Virus record (IMG/VR): IMGVR_UViG_3300013132_000028
Location: 53,838-117,837 of that record
Origin: a virus
Direction: 5' to 3' (one strand)
Length of the DNA stretch: 64,000 bases
Each line of letters opens with the position of its first letter. Positions within the stretch are counted from its first letter, which is position 1. Made by a program: the position numbers and the translations under genes. Below the pieces are notes generated by a model. It ran no database searches. It was not told where the DNA came from and saw only the letters and a program-made list of their open reading frames with translations. Shown one piece after another: positions 54,232 through 60,946 of this stretch.

Positions 54232-54378
54232 CTATTTCCTCGGGTTTTTAATTCTGACGAGACGCCGACGGTCTTTCGCGCCTCTCGGTTCGCCGGTAAT
54301 CCAGATGTATTTCTTCCAGGCTTTTCCGTTTTTACGGTGGTCGTTGCTGCCGACCGGCTGTGATTTTTTAACTACCAT
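54232..54378 (-). CDS. Small basic protein, leaderless
   Basis: 48 residues from ATG 54378, set by TATGTT exactly 6 nt upstream. MVVKKSQPVGSNDHRKNGKA, KKYIWITGEPRGAKDRRRLV. Strongly basic, compact; possibly nucleic-acid binding. Longer upstream frame is C-rich non-coding DNA. Confidence 0.55.
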   Translation of the reverse strand: MVVKKSQPVGSNDHRKNGKAWKKYIWITGEPRGAKDRRRLVRIKNPRK

Positions 54379-54479
54379 GTGACTAACATAGCACCTAAGC
54401 GGTCCGGCGACTGTGCAACGCGCCAAAACTCCCCACCTCTCTTCTCTCCCCCCCTCCGCCGCCGCTCCCTCTACTGCCT

Positions 54480-54516
54480 GACTGGCCGTCCGGCCGGCGG
54501 CGCTTTTCATTATGTC
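54480..54516. repeat. 37-nt repeat unit, copy 1 of 3
   Basis: Starts GACTGGCCG and ends CTTTTCATTATGTC. Preceded by a polypyrimidine tract (54424-54475). Overlaps the stop of the glycosyltransferase gene. Confidence 0.7.
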
Positions 54517-55300
54517 ACGAGCGGACCTGCAGGTCTCCCCAGCTCCGGTGCACGTAGCCCACCCCCGGCGCCACGCGGTGGTGCTCCGGCATCTCTCGCC
54601 GCAGCAGCTCGCCCCACAGGGGCAGGTCGCCCCAGCGGTTCTCCAGAATCTTGTTGCTGCGTCGCAGCTCGTCGACGATCCTCCGCACGACTGGCACCTC
54701 GCGCAGTCCCGCCAGGTCCAGTCCTAGCACCTGCGACGACGGTCCGGCGTAGTCTCCGCAGTAGCACTGCGAGCGCTGCGGCTCGTGGCAGCCGCACGGC
54801 CACACCGTCCGCTGCGTCTCGACGTGCTTGTTGAACCAGTCCGCCAGTCCTTCGGTGACCCAGCCGGTGTCCTTCTGCCACGCCGCGTACGTCACCAGCG
54901 TCTGTCCGTCCATCGGCGCGACCAGCGCACTGACCAGGTCGGTCTGCGCTATGCAGTCGTCGTCCACGCGTACCAGCCTGTCGTAGTCCTGTACGTACTT
55001 CCAGAACTCGCAGAACCAGAACTCGCACATGCGTCGGTACCCCCAGCTGAACGCGCCGGCGTGTCGCAGCTGTATCCCGGCCACCGGTCTGAACGGCTCG
55101 ATCGGCACGAACGTGCACTCCGGCGCGTAGCGCATCATCTCGCTCGGCACGGTGTTCTGTTCGTAGAAGACCAGGCTGTCTACCTTCGACATGTCGCAGT
55201 GGTGCTGCAGCATCTTGTTTCGCTCGAGCAGGTTCTTGTAGTTGCTCAGCTCGGCTCCGCCGCGTATCAGTGTCGCTACGGCGACTCGGCGTGTGCTCAT
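54515..55300 (-). CDS. GT-A type glycosyltransferase, leaderless
   Basis: 261 residues from ATG 55300, set by TACGAT 6 nt upstream. RVAVATLIRGGAELSNYKNL starts a Rossmann-like nucleotide-sugar fold; DYDRLVRVDDDCIAQTDLVS contains the DxD metal site; later WCxE-like and EHHRVAPGVGYVHRSWGD. The overall order, with GYRRMCEFWF before the DDD, resembles GT15-type mannosyltransferases. Acceptor unknown. It is divergent from the FkbM/epimerase/fucosyltransferase genes, and the 227-bp gap contains two 37-nt repeats. Confidence 0.7.
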   Translation of the reverse strand: MSTRRVAVATLIRGGAELSNYKNLLERNKMLQHHCDMSKVDSLVFYEQNTVPSEMMRYAPECTFVPIEPFRPVAGIQLRHAGAFSWGYRRMCEFWFCEFWKYVQDYDRLVRVDDDCIAQTDLVSALVAPMDGQTLVTYAAWQKDTGWVTEGLADWFNKHVETQRTVWPCGCHEPQRSQCYCGDYAGPSSQVLGLDLAGLREVPVVRRIVDELRRSNKILENRWGDLPLWGELLRREMPEHHRVAPGVGYVHRSWGDLQVRS

Positions 55301-55306
55301 CTGCAA

Positions 55307-55312
55307 ATCGTA
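55307..55312 (-). promoter_or_regulatory. Leaderless -10 (TACGAT) for the glycosyltransferase
   Basis: TACGAT at 55312-55307, six bases, then ATG at 55300. Confidence 0.55.
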
Positions 55313-55390
55313 CGGCGGCGACGGAACAGCCACCTCCCTTTCTCTCTTTCTCTCCCCTCCTCTTCGCCCCGTCGCACTCCTCCTTTACCG

Positions 55391-55508
55391 GACTAGCCGC
55401 CCGACCTCCCCCACTTTTCATTACACCTTTTTCTCGCACCCCCTCGCCCACCGCCGCCGCCTCCGCACCCGGACTGGCCGCGCGGACGGACGCACTTTTT
55501 ATTACGCC
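55391..55508. repeat. 37-nt repeat units, copies 2 and 3
   Basis: Copy 2 (55391-55427) starts GACTAGCCG and ends CTTTTCATTACACC; copy 3 (55472-55508) starts GACTGGCCG and ends CTTTTTATTACGCC. Both follow C/T-rich tracts of 40-60 nt. They lie between two divergent leaderless promoters and may be shared regulatory sites. Confidence 0.7.
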
Positions 55509-55515
55509 GACGCGC

Positions 55516-55521
55516 TAGTGT
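55516..55521 (+). promoter_or_regulatory. Leaderless -10 (TAGTGT) for the methyltransferase
   Basis: TAGTGT at 55516-55521, six bases, then ATG at 55528. Confidence 0.55.
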
Positions 55522-55527
55522 TGTCAC

Positions 55528-56460
55528 ATGGACGACGCCGACAAGTACCCCGAGGAGAGCGTGGCGCCCGCCGTCGCGCGGCTGACGGACCCGGCCTGGG
55601 CCGCCCGGCGCCAGGACCCGCGCCGCCTGCACGTCTACCCGGAGCTGCCGTCCGCGCCGAGCCACGTGCGAGTCGCCGCGTCGTGGACGCGCATAGAGCG
55701 GCTCGCCACCTGCACCAACGAGCGAAACCGCGGCGCCATGAACGCGCTGGTCTCGAGGACCTCGGCCATGCACGACGACGTGCTTCACTTCTCCCGCGCG
55801 TACGAGCCACCCGAGCCGCTGATACTGCTGCTGCTCCCGCTCGTCGAGACCAAGCCGCGCTACTTCGTAGAGGTCGGCGCCGGTCCCGGCGGCAGCAGCG
55901 CGACCTTCTTCCTGGAGAAGCAGTGGAAGTGGCCAGGCATGCTGATCGAGCCGTCGATCCCGTGCTATCGAGAGCTAGTGAAGCAGGACAGAGACGTGCA
56001 CCTAGACGCGAGCGTGCTCTGGAGCGAGAGCGGGCTAGAGAAGCGTTTCATGTACAAGGAAGACGACGCGCTGGTCACACACAGCCCCAGGGTGATGGAG
56101 GACAACGAATCGTTGCCAGAAGGCTGGCTAGAGCGCACCACTAAGACGCTCACTCTAACCGACGCCCTGATAAACGCAGAGCAGCTGCACAGCAAGTGGC
56201 TGGACAAGATCGGATACATGAACATAAACACGGTCGGCTCAGAGCTGCAGGTGTTGCAAGGCATGAACTTCTCGGCTTACGACGTGCCAATAGTCACTGT
56301 GGCGCACCACAAAAACGAGACAAGCAGGGCCTCCGTCTTTGCTCACATGACAGATGTAGGCTACACACGTCTGCTCAAGGACGCCTGGTCCACGAGAGAA
56401 GACTGGTACATAAAAAATACGCTGCCCACACTAAAGTTTTTTGCAGGCTACCTAGGATAA
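55528..56460 (+). CDS. FkbM-family methyltransferase
   Basis: 310 residues. After an N-terminal 105-residue extension, RYFVEVGAGPGGSSATFFLE is the SAM-binding strand-loop, LIEPSIPCYRELVKQ the acidic ribose-contact strand, then IGYMNINTVGSELQVLQGM and VPIVTVAHHK, as in FkbM enzymes, which O-methylate sugars. The usual D-x-E-G reads N-T-V-G here, a change near the active site. The first 250 bp are GC-richer than the rest. First gene of the plus-strand glycan operon. Confidence 0.75.
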   Translation: MDDADKYPEESVAPAVARLTDPAWAARRQDPRRLHVYPELPSAPSHVRVAASWTRIERLATCTNERNRGAMNALVSRTSAMHDDVLHFSRAYEPPEPLILLLLPLVETKPRYFVEVGAGPGGSSATFFLEKQWKWPGMLIEPSIPCYRELVKQDRDVHLDASVLWSESGLEKRFMYKEDDALVTHSPRVMEDNESLPEGWLERTTKTLTLTDALINAEQLHSKWLDKIGYMNINTVGSELQVLQGMNFSAYDVPIVTVAHHKNETSRASVFAHMTDVGYTRLLKDAWSTREDWYIKNTLPTLKFFAGYLG

Positions 56461-56469
56461 AATACTCTC

Positions 56470-57459
56470 ATGAAAAACATCTTAGTTCTCGGCGCCGGAG
56501 GTCTGATCGGAGGCCACCTGTGCAAGCGACTCATGCAGGACAGCGGCTGCCACGTGACCGGCGTGGACTTCAAAGAGCACCCGTACTTTGGAACTGACTT
56601 CGTAGACCGGTGGTACACCGGCGACCTGCGCGACAAAAACTTTGTCTGGCATGTGTTTGACAGACCCTACGACGAGGTGTACCAGCTTGCAGCCGACATG
56701 GGCGGCGCCGGCTACATATTCACGGGCGAGAACGACGCAGCCGTAATGTCAAACTCTATGACCATAAACCTAAACGTATTAGACGTAGCTCATGCAGTAG
56801 GCGTACCAGGAGTGTTTTTCTCGTCCAGCGCCTGCGTCTACCCAGAGCACGCGCAGCTCTCGGTCGAAGGCCTAAGTCTTGTAGAGAGCAGCGCCTATCC
56901 GGCAGCGCCCGACAGCGAGTACGGCTGGGAAAAGCTGTTTGCCGAAAGGCTGTACCTGGCGTACAACAAGAACTACGGAATGAAAAACAGTATTGGTCGG
57001 TACCACAACGTATTCGGCACGCATTGTGCCTACAACAACGGCAGAGAAAAAGCACCGGCGGCTATAGCGAGAAAAGTCGCACAGGCGTCCACGTCAGTAC
57101 AACCAGGCAGCACCATAAAAATATGGGGAGACGGCCAACAGACCAGGTCTTTTCTTTGGATAGACGACGCGATAAACGCCACCATATTGCTGCACCGAGA
57201 CGAGTACTTTCGCGGTCCGGTGAACATCGGCTCAGAACGTATGGTTACAATAGACGAGTTAGTACGTATAACCATGAAGGCAGCAAACAAAACGCTAGAC
57301 ATAGCGCACGTACCGGGTCCAATAGGAGTAGCGGCAAGAACCTCTGACAACACTCTGATAAAGCAAATGCTGCGTTGGGAACCAATGGTGCCATTGGAAG
57401 TAGGAATGTCACTGCTGTACAAATGGGTAGAAGGGCAAGTGTGGGCATTCAGTGAATAA
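56470..57459 (+). CDS. GDP-mannose 3,5-epimerase-like NAD-dependent sugar epimerase
   Basis: 329 residues. Rossmann start MKNILVLGAGGLIGGHLCKR; YQLAADMGGAGYIF and FFSSSACVYPE are characteristic of GDP-D-mannose 3',5'-epimerase; the catalytic Tyr/Lys are in EYGWEKLFAERL; SIGRYHNVFGTHCAYNNGREK and the C-terminal substrate region follow. It would convert an activated hexose (likely a GDP-sugar) for use by the neighbouring transferases. Leaderless: TAAAAT (56458-56463), which includes the preceding stop, lies 6 nt before ATG. It overlaps the next gene by 8 nt. Confidence 0.82.
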   Translation: MKNILVLGAGGLIGGHLCKRLMQDSGCHVTGVDFKEHPYFGTDFVDRWYTGDLRDKNFVWHVFDRPYDEVYQLAADMGGAGYIFTGENDAAVMSNSMTINLNVLDVAHAVGVPGVFFSSSACVYPEHAQLSVEGLSLVESSAYPAAPDSEYGWEKLFAERLYLAYNKNYGMKNSIGRYHNVFGTHCAYNNGREKAPAAIARKVAQASTSVQPGSTIKIWGDGQQTRSFLWIDDAINATILLHRDEYFRGPVNIGSERMVTIDELVRITMKAANKTLDIAHVPGPIGVAARTSDNTLIKQMLRWEPMVPLEVGMSLLYKWVEGQVWAFSE

Positions 57460-58585
57460 CAGACCAATAATGTCGTACAAGCTGCACAACCCGACAGGCA
57501 TGGCCAACCACATGATGAGCCTAGAAATAGGTCTAGGTCTGCAGTATTTGTATGGCTACAAGCAGGCTATTTTTTACCACTGTACATCGTCTAACCCACA
57601 CCCTTGGAACCAGCAGCACATTAGTTCGCTCATAGACCCAAACGCGCCAGTGCCAAGCATTTTAGACCTAGTAGAGCTGCCGTCTTTTGCGAAAGAAAAC
57701 ACCTACCTAGTTTTACCTGGCAATTTTCCAATTTCCTACGACTTAAATGTTTTTGATACCTACAAGTTTACCAGGTACGGTCAAGAATTTCGTGGGATGC
57801 CGTTAAGCTACTACGTAGACGTAGTCGAAGGAAACGAGTCGAGCGCGGCTGACTTTGCTGACGGTCGGGCTAGGTTTTCTCTTGACCCGACTAAAGACGT
57901 AGACTTTAAGGCCACAAACCTCAGTTTCTACAGTCGTACCTTTAGAAATAGAACTCCGGAGTTTGACACCATGCTGTCACAGATTCGCTGGCGCAGCGAG
58001 TTCGTGGAGCTTGCCGACAGAATTGCAGCGTTCATAGGTCCCTTTAACGGAGTGCACCTCAGACTGACCGACCATACACACAACTACAAGACCGAGAGCA
58101 CCGCCTACATAAACGCCCTAAACTCTCTGGACGAGTACGGCAGTCGCACGCTGGTCGTATGCACAGACGAGCCACAGAACCCCATGGTACGGTCTTTCAG
58201 GTCTGACGGCGCCCTGCTGGGAGAAACGGCCGGAACTGCCGGCAGAAAAAACATACTGCTTGCCGACCTAATAACTAGAGAGTTTGCCAGCGACTACAGA
58301 AGTTTGTCCAACACCGAGGCAACCGTGTTTGGCTTGATTTGTATGCTGGTGATGGGTCATTCGCTGGACTTCGTCGGCACCCCTGGAAGCACTTACACGG
58401 GGCTTATCCACCGGGCCATAAACCAGCGCGGTCCCTGCGAATTTAAGTTGTTCGAGCAAACTTTTGCAGCAGCACCAGGCGGACCGTACTCGTGGCAGAG
58501 CCACCGACTTCCGGACAAAGAAAAAGAGTGTAATGCCTGGTGGCGTGAGTGGCCTGAAAGCCGACTACAAACGACCGTACAATAG
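57452..58585 (+). CDS. Fucosyltransferase-like glycosyltransferase
   Basis: 377 residues from GTG 57452 (an ATG six codons later is possible). FNGVHLRLTDHTHNYKTEST matches the HxR-type GDP-fucose site of O-fucosyl and alpha-1,2/1,6-fucosyltransferases; SRTLVVCTDEPQNPMVRSF and SLDFVGTPGSTYTGLIHRAI are the other nucleotide-sugar loops. Two N-terminal motifs (LHNPTGMANHMMSLEIGLGL) look like the acceptor side. With the GDP-sugar epimerase upstream, a virion or surface deoxyhexose modification is likely. Acceptor unknown. Confidence 0.7.
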   Translation: MNNRPIMSYKLHNPTGMANHMMSLEIGLGLQYLYGYKQAIFYHCTSSNPHPWNQQHISSLIDPNAPVPSILDLVELPSFAKENTYLVLPGNFPISYDLNVFDTYKFTRYGQEFRGMPLSYYVDVVEGNESSAADFADGRARFSLDPTKDVDFKATNLSFYSRTFRNRTPEFDTMLSQIRWRSEFVELADRIAAFIGPFNGVHLRLTDHTHNYKTESTAYINALNSLDEYGSRTLVVCTDEPQNPMVRSFRSDGALLGETAGTAGRKNILLADLITREFASDYRSLSNTEATVFGLICMLVMGHSLDFVGTPGSTYTGLIHRAINQRGPCEFKLFEQTFAAAPGGPYSWQSHRLPDKEKECNAWWREWPESRLQTTVQ

Positions 58586-58590
58586 GGGGT

Positions 58591-58806
58591 ATGCCCACCA
58601 TGCCAAAATTTTTAGTCAGACTAGCTGTAGTCCTAGCTTTCTTGTTTACCACGTCCGGCTGCGGCTTTGACGGTAGCTACCGCTATCCCTGCCAAGCTCC
58701 GGAAAATTGGAAGGCCGCAGAGTGCAACCCGCCGGTTTGTGAAGCCGCTGGCACCTGCACCCGCGATATACTCCCGGGGATACTAGACGGTACGATAGAC
58801 AAGTAA
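58591..58806 (+). CDS. Small lipoprotein, spanin-type candidate
   Basis: 71 residues (ATG 58591; ATG 58600 is an alternative). LVRLAVVLAFLFTTSGCGFD is a lipoprotein signal with lipobox TSGC. The mature part YRYPCQAPENWKAAECNPPV, CEAAGTCTRDIL is Cys-rich. A similar short lipoprotein motif occurs in other tailed phages near lysis genes, as I recall. TACAAT lies 7 nt upstream. It heads the lysis cassette. Confidence 0.65.
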   Translation: MPTMPKFLVRLAVVLAFLFTTSGCGFDGSYRYPCQAPENWKAAECNPPVCEAAGTCTRDILPGILDGTIDK

Positions 58807-58822
58807 CAGACGAGAGGACCTA

Positions 58823-59230
58823 ATGGCAAAACAACGTTTAACCCCTGCTGACCTAGACGCGAGGCTAAAGTTTATACTTGGTATCACTCTGGGCTCAATT
58901 CTATTTTTAACTTCCGTAGGAATTCTCTACGGTCTTTTATTTGTGACACAGCCCATCGGAGCACAGTCAGAGAACGACAAAATGTTTTTTAACGTACTAG
59001 GCAGTGTTGCCACGTTCATCACCGGAACTCTCGCAGGACTCTTGATCGGTAACTCAGGCATGAAAGACGTAATGGCCGCCCAGCTTCAGAACAAAGAGAT
59101 GGACGCCAAGAACACACAAGCCGACAAGAAGCTCGAAGCAGAGATAGACGCAACTCGTGCCCGCTTAGAGGCAAAGCCAGACGGCGCAGTGCCACAGGAA
59201 CAGCCAGTCGATACGGATTGGGATAAGTAA
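58823..59230 (+). CDS. Holin candidate with two membrane spans
   Basis: 135 residues. Spans FILGITLGSILFLTSVGILY and VLGSVATFITGTLAGLLIG, separated by about 30 residues, then a long charged cytoplasmic helix (AAQLQNKEMDAKNTQADKKL). Directly upstream of the endolysin in a compact cassette, so holin is the best guess. Ribosome site GAGAGGAC. Confidence 0.65.
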   Translation: MAKQRLTPADLDARLKFILGITLGSILFLTSVGILYGLLFVTQPIGAQSENDKMFFNVLGSVATFITGTLAGLLIGNSGMKDVMAAQLQNKEMDAKNTQADKKLEAEIDATRARLEAKPDGAVPQEQPVDTDWDK

Positions 59231-59232
59231 CA

Positions 59233-59406
59233 GTGAACCACGGCCACGGTGGTCATGACCACCCGATTATGACGAGCGCGTCGCCATTCACCGAGATGGA
59301 GCTCATGTGGTTCCTGATGATTGTCATGTTTGGTTGGAACCTATACATGGCTTGGCAGCACAACAAACTAAGCAAAAAAGTAGATTGTGATTGTAAGGAG
59401 GACTAG
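59233..59406 (+). CDS. Small single-span membrane protein in lysis cassette
   Basis: 57 residues from GTG 59233. His-rich start (NHGHGGHDHP), span MELMWFLMIVMFGWNLYMAW, then a short basic end with two Cys (VDCDCKED). Between holin candidate and endolysin, one-base overlap with the latter; possibly an antiholin or second holin. Residues quoted are close to the translation start and span. Confidence 0.55.
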   Translation: MNHGHGGHDHPIMTSASPFTEMELMWFLMIVMFGWNLYMAWQHNKLSKKVDCDCKED

Positions 59407-60041
59407 TGGCAGAACAAGGTACAGCAGAACGCCTCGCTGAGGTCGCTCTCGCGGAGGTGGGCTACATCGAGGGTCCCAAGGACAACGAGACTAAGTACGG
59501 CAAGTTCACCAAGGCTGACTTTCAGCCCTGGTGTGGGTCCTTTGTCAATTGGTGTGGAAACGAAGCCGGAGTAAAAATCCCAAACACGGTTTACACGCCC
59601 GGAGGAGCCGCGGCTTTCAAGAAAGCCGGTGCCTGGATAGACGTAGACGTTGCCGACCCCGAGGTGGGCGATATTGCTTATTTTGACTTTCCTTCAGACG
59701 GTGTCGACCGAATTAGCCACGTCGGTATCGTAGTCGAGGACAACGAGGACGGAACTGTCTGGTGTGTCGAGGGCAACACTACTGGCGAAGGAAAGAAGGG
59801 CAGCCAACGCAACGGCGGCGAGTGCTGCAAGAAGCTACGTGCCTTCAAGAAGAACAAAAAAGGCGTTTTAATCTCGATTGTGGGCTTTGGTAGGCCAAAG
59901 TACGGCTCGGCAGGCAAAGGCGCCTCTAAGGCCGCCGAGACGCCAAAAACAGCCGCTACAGCGCCAGCCAAAGGACCTTCAGCCGAGGTCAAGGCTGCGA
60001 TTGACCTACTAACTAAGAAAGGGTACAAGGTAACTAAGTAA
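59406..60041 (+). CDS. CHAP-domain endolysin
   Basis: 211 residues from GTG 59406 with GTAAGGAGG upstream. The catalytic domain (1-155) has CHAP/NlpC-type residues: Cys in QPWCGSFVNWCG, His in RISHVGIVVE and an acidic/Asn site in WCVEGNTTGEG. It cleaves peptidoglycan amide bonds. The C-terminus (Ala/Pro/Lys linker, then AEVKAAIDLLTKKGYKVTK) may be a short wall-binding unit. No signal peptide, so release depends on a holin, consistent with the genes upstream. Confidence 0.85.
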   Translation: MAEQGTAERLAEVALAEVGYIEGPKDNETKYGKFTKADFQPWCGSFVNWCGNEAGVKIPNTVYTPGGAAAFKKAGAWIDVDVADPEVGDIAYFDFPSDGVDRISHVGIVVEDNEDGTVWCVEGNTTGEGKKGSQRNGGECCKKLRAFKKNKKGVLISIVGFGRPKYGSAGKGASKAAETPKTAATAPAKGPSAEVKAAIDLLTKKGYKVTK

Positions 60042-60092
60042 TGAAGGAAAAGATCATGTACTTTGGTGCCAAAAGCTCGAAGGACGACTAGT
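60042..60092 (+). CDS. Possible 16-residue peptide
   Basis: ATG directly follows the endolysin stop: MKEKIMYFGAKSSKDD, then TAG. No independent ribosome site. Could be translated by coupling; low confidence. Confidence 0.25.
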
Positions 60093-60200
60093 TTTATTAT
60101 AGCTTTTCTGTTTTATTCTGCAAACACTAAAGTCTAAGTGTATGCAATAATAGGCAAGTGCAGGCAACTCTAAACGCGTCGAAAGTCTAAATAAGTCAAC

Positions 60201-60878
60201 ATGATTGCTTATTTATACGCCAGAGTCTCTACAAAAATGCAAGTAGATGACGGCATTTCTCTGGACGCTCAAGAACGACAGCTCAGAGCTGCGGCAGATG
60301 CGGCGGGCTTTACCACCAGCATTCTGCTGCGAGAAGAGGGTCGTTCTGGTAAAAGTATTCAGGGTAGACCAGTGCTGCGGAATGCCCTGGACAAACTAGA
60401 CGCCGGAGAAGCGCAGGCAATGTTTGTTACCAGGCTAGACCGCCTAGCGCGCTCAACAAGAGATTTTTTAAGCATAGTAGACAGATCGCAGAAGCACTCG
60501 TGGCGGCTTGCCTTGCTAGACTTAGGGCTAGACACTGCCACGCACCAAGGAAGATTCGTGGTTACTATAATGGCTGCAATGGCTGAAATGGAACGAGGAA
60601 TGATTTCTGCCAGGCAAAGAGACGTGCACCAAGACAGGCGAGACGCGGGCAAAGTTTGGGGTGTAGACCTTGGCCCAAAGCCAGTCGTAGAAGAAGAGAT
60701 AAGACAGCTAATACTGACTCAAAGAACAAAAGGCATTTCTTTTAACAAAATTGCAGAAACTCTAAACGCACAAAAAGCGCCCACGGCTAATGGAGGCGCT
60801 CGTTGGTACTCCGCAACAGTTAAGCACGTATACGACAATATAGTAAGACATAGTAATCTACCGGCTAAAGAAAAGTAG
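60201..60878 (+). CDS. Serine recombinase (resolvase/invertase size)
   Basis: 225 residues. IAYLYARVSTKMQVDDGISL has the nucleophile Ser10 and its Arg8; GRSGKSIQGRP, RLDRLARSTRDF (active-site Arg pair) and the E-helix MAAMAEMERGMISARQRD complete the catalytic domain. The C-terminal about 60 residues form an HTH (KGISFNKIAETLNAQ, ATVKHVYDNI). This is the small resolvase/invertase type, lacking the large C-terminal domains of phage serine integrases. A dyad at 60892-60929 immediately downstream is a candidate recombination site. Use could be genome resolution or inversion of the neighbouring surface gene. Confidence 0.85.
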   Translation: MIAYLYARVSTKMQVDDGISLDAQERQLRAAADAAGFTTSILLREEGRSGKSIQGRPVLRNALDKLDAGEAQAMFVTRLDRLARSTRDFLSIVDRSQKHSWRLALLDLGLDTATHQGRFVVTIMAAMAEMERGMISARQRDVHQDRRDAGKVWGVDLGPKPVVEEEIRQLILTQRTKGISFNKIAETLNAQKAPTANGGARWYSATVKHVYDNIVRHSNLPAKEK

Positions 60879-60891
60879 AACAGCTTAAAAT

Positions 60892-60929
60892 ACTAGTGTA
60901 AAACACAGCCTACAGTGTGGGGACACTAG
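60892..60929. repeat. Nested dyad, candidate recombinase site
   Basis: ACTAGTGT (60892-60899) and ACACTAG (60923-60929) are inverted, with an inner ACAC/GTGT pair between. Lies between the recombinase stop and the next gene, the usual place for a res or inversion half-site. No second copy was found in the window. Confidence 0.5.
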
Positions 60930-60946
60930 CAAGGATGCGTCTATAA

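Noticed and set aside
54510-55451. 313-codon minus-strand frame
   Set aside because: Alternative frame of the glycosyltransferase; Arg-rich with no structure, while the DxD-containing frame is clearly coding.
55242-56144. 300-codon plus-strand frame
   Set aside because: Overlaps the FkbM frame in a different phase; Arg/Ala-rich shadow caused by GC-rich DNA.
60201-60878. Phage integrase (temperate lifestyle)
   Set aside because: The recombinase is of small resolvase/invertase size, without the large C-terminal domains of serine integrases, and no attachment site or phage repressor was found.
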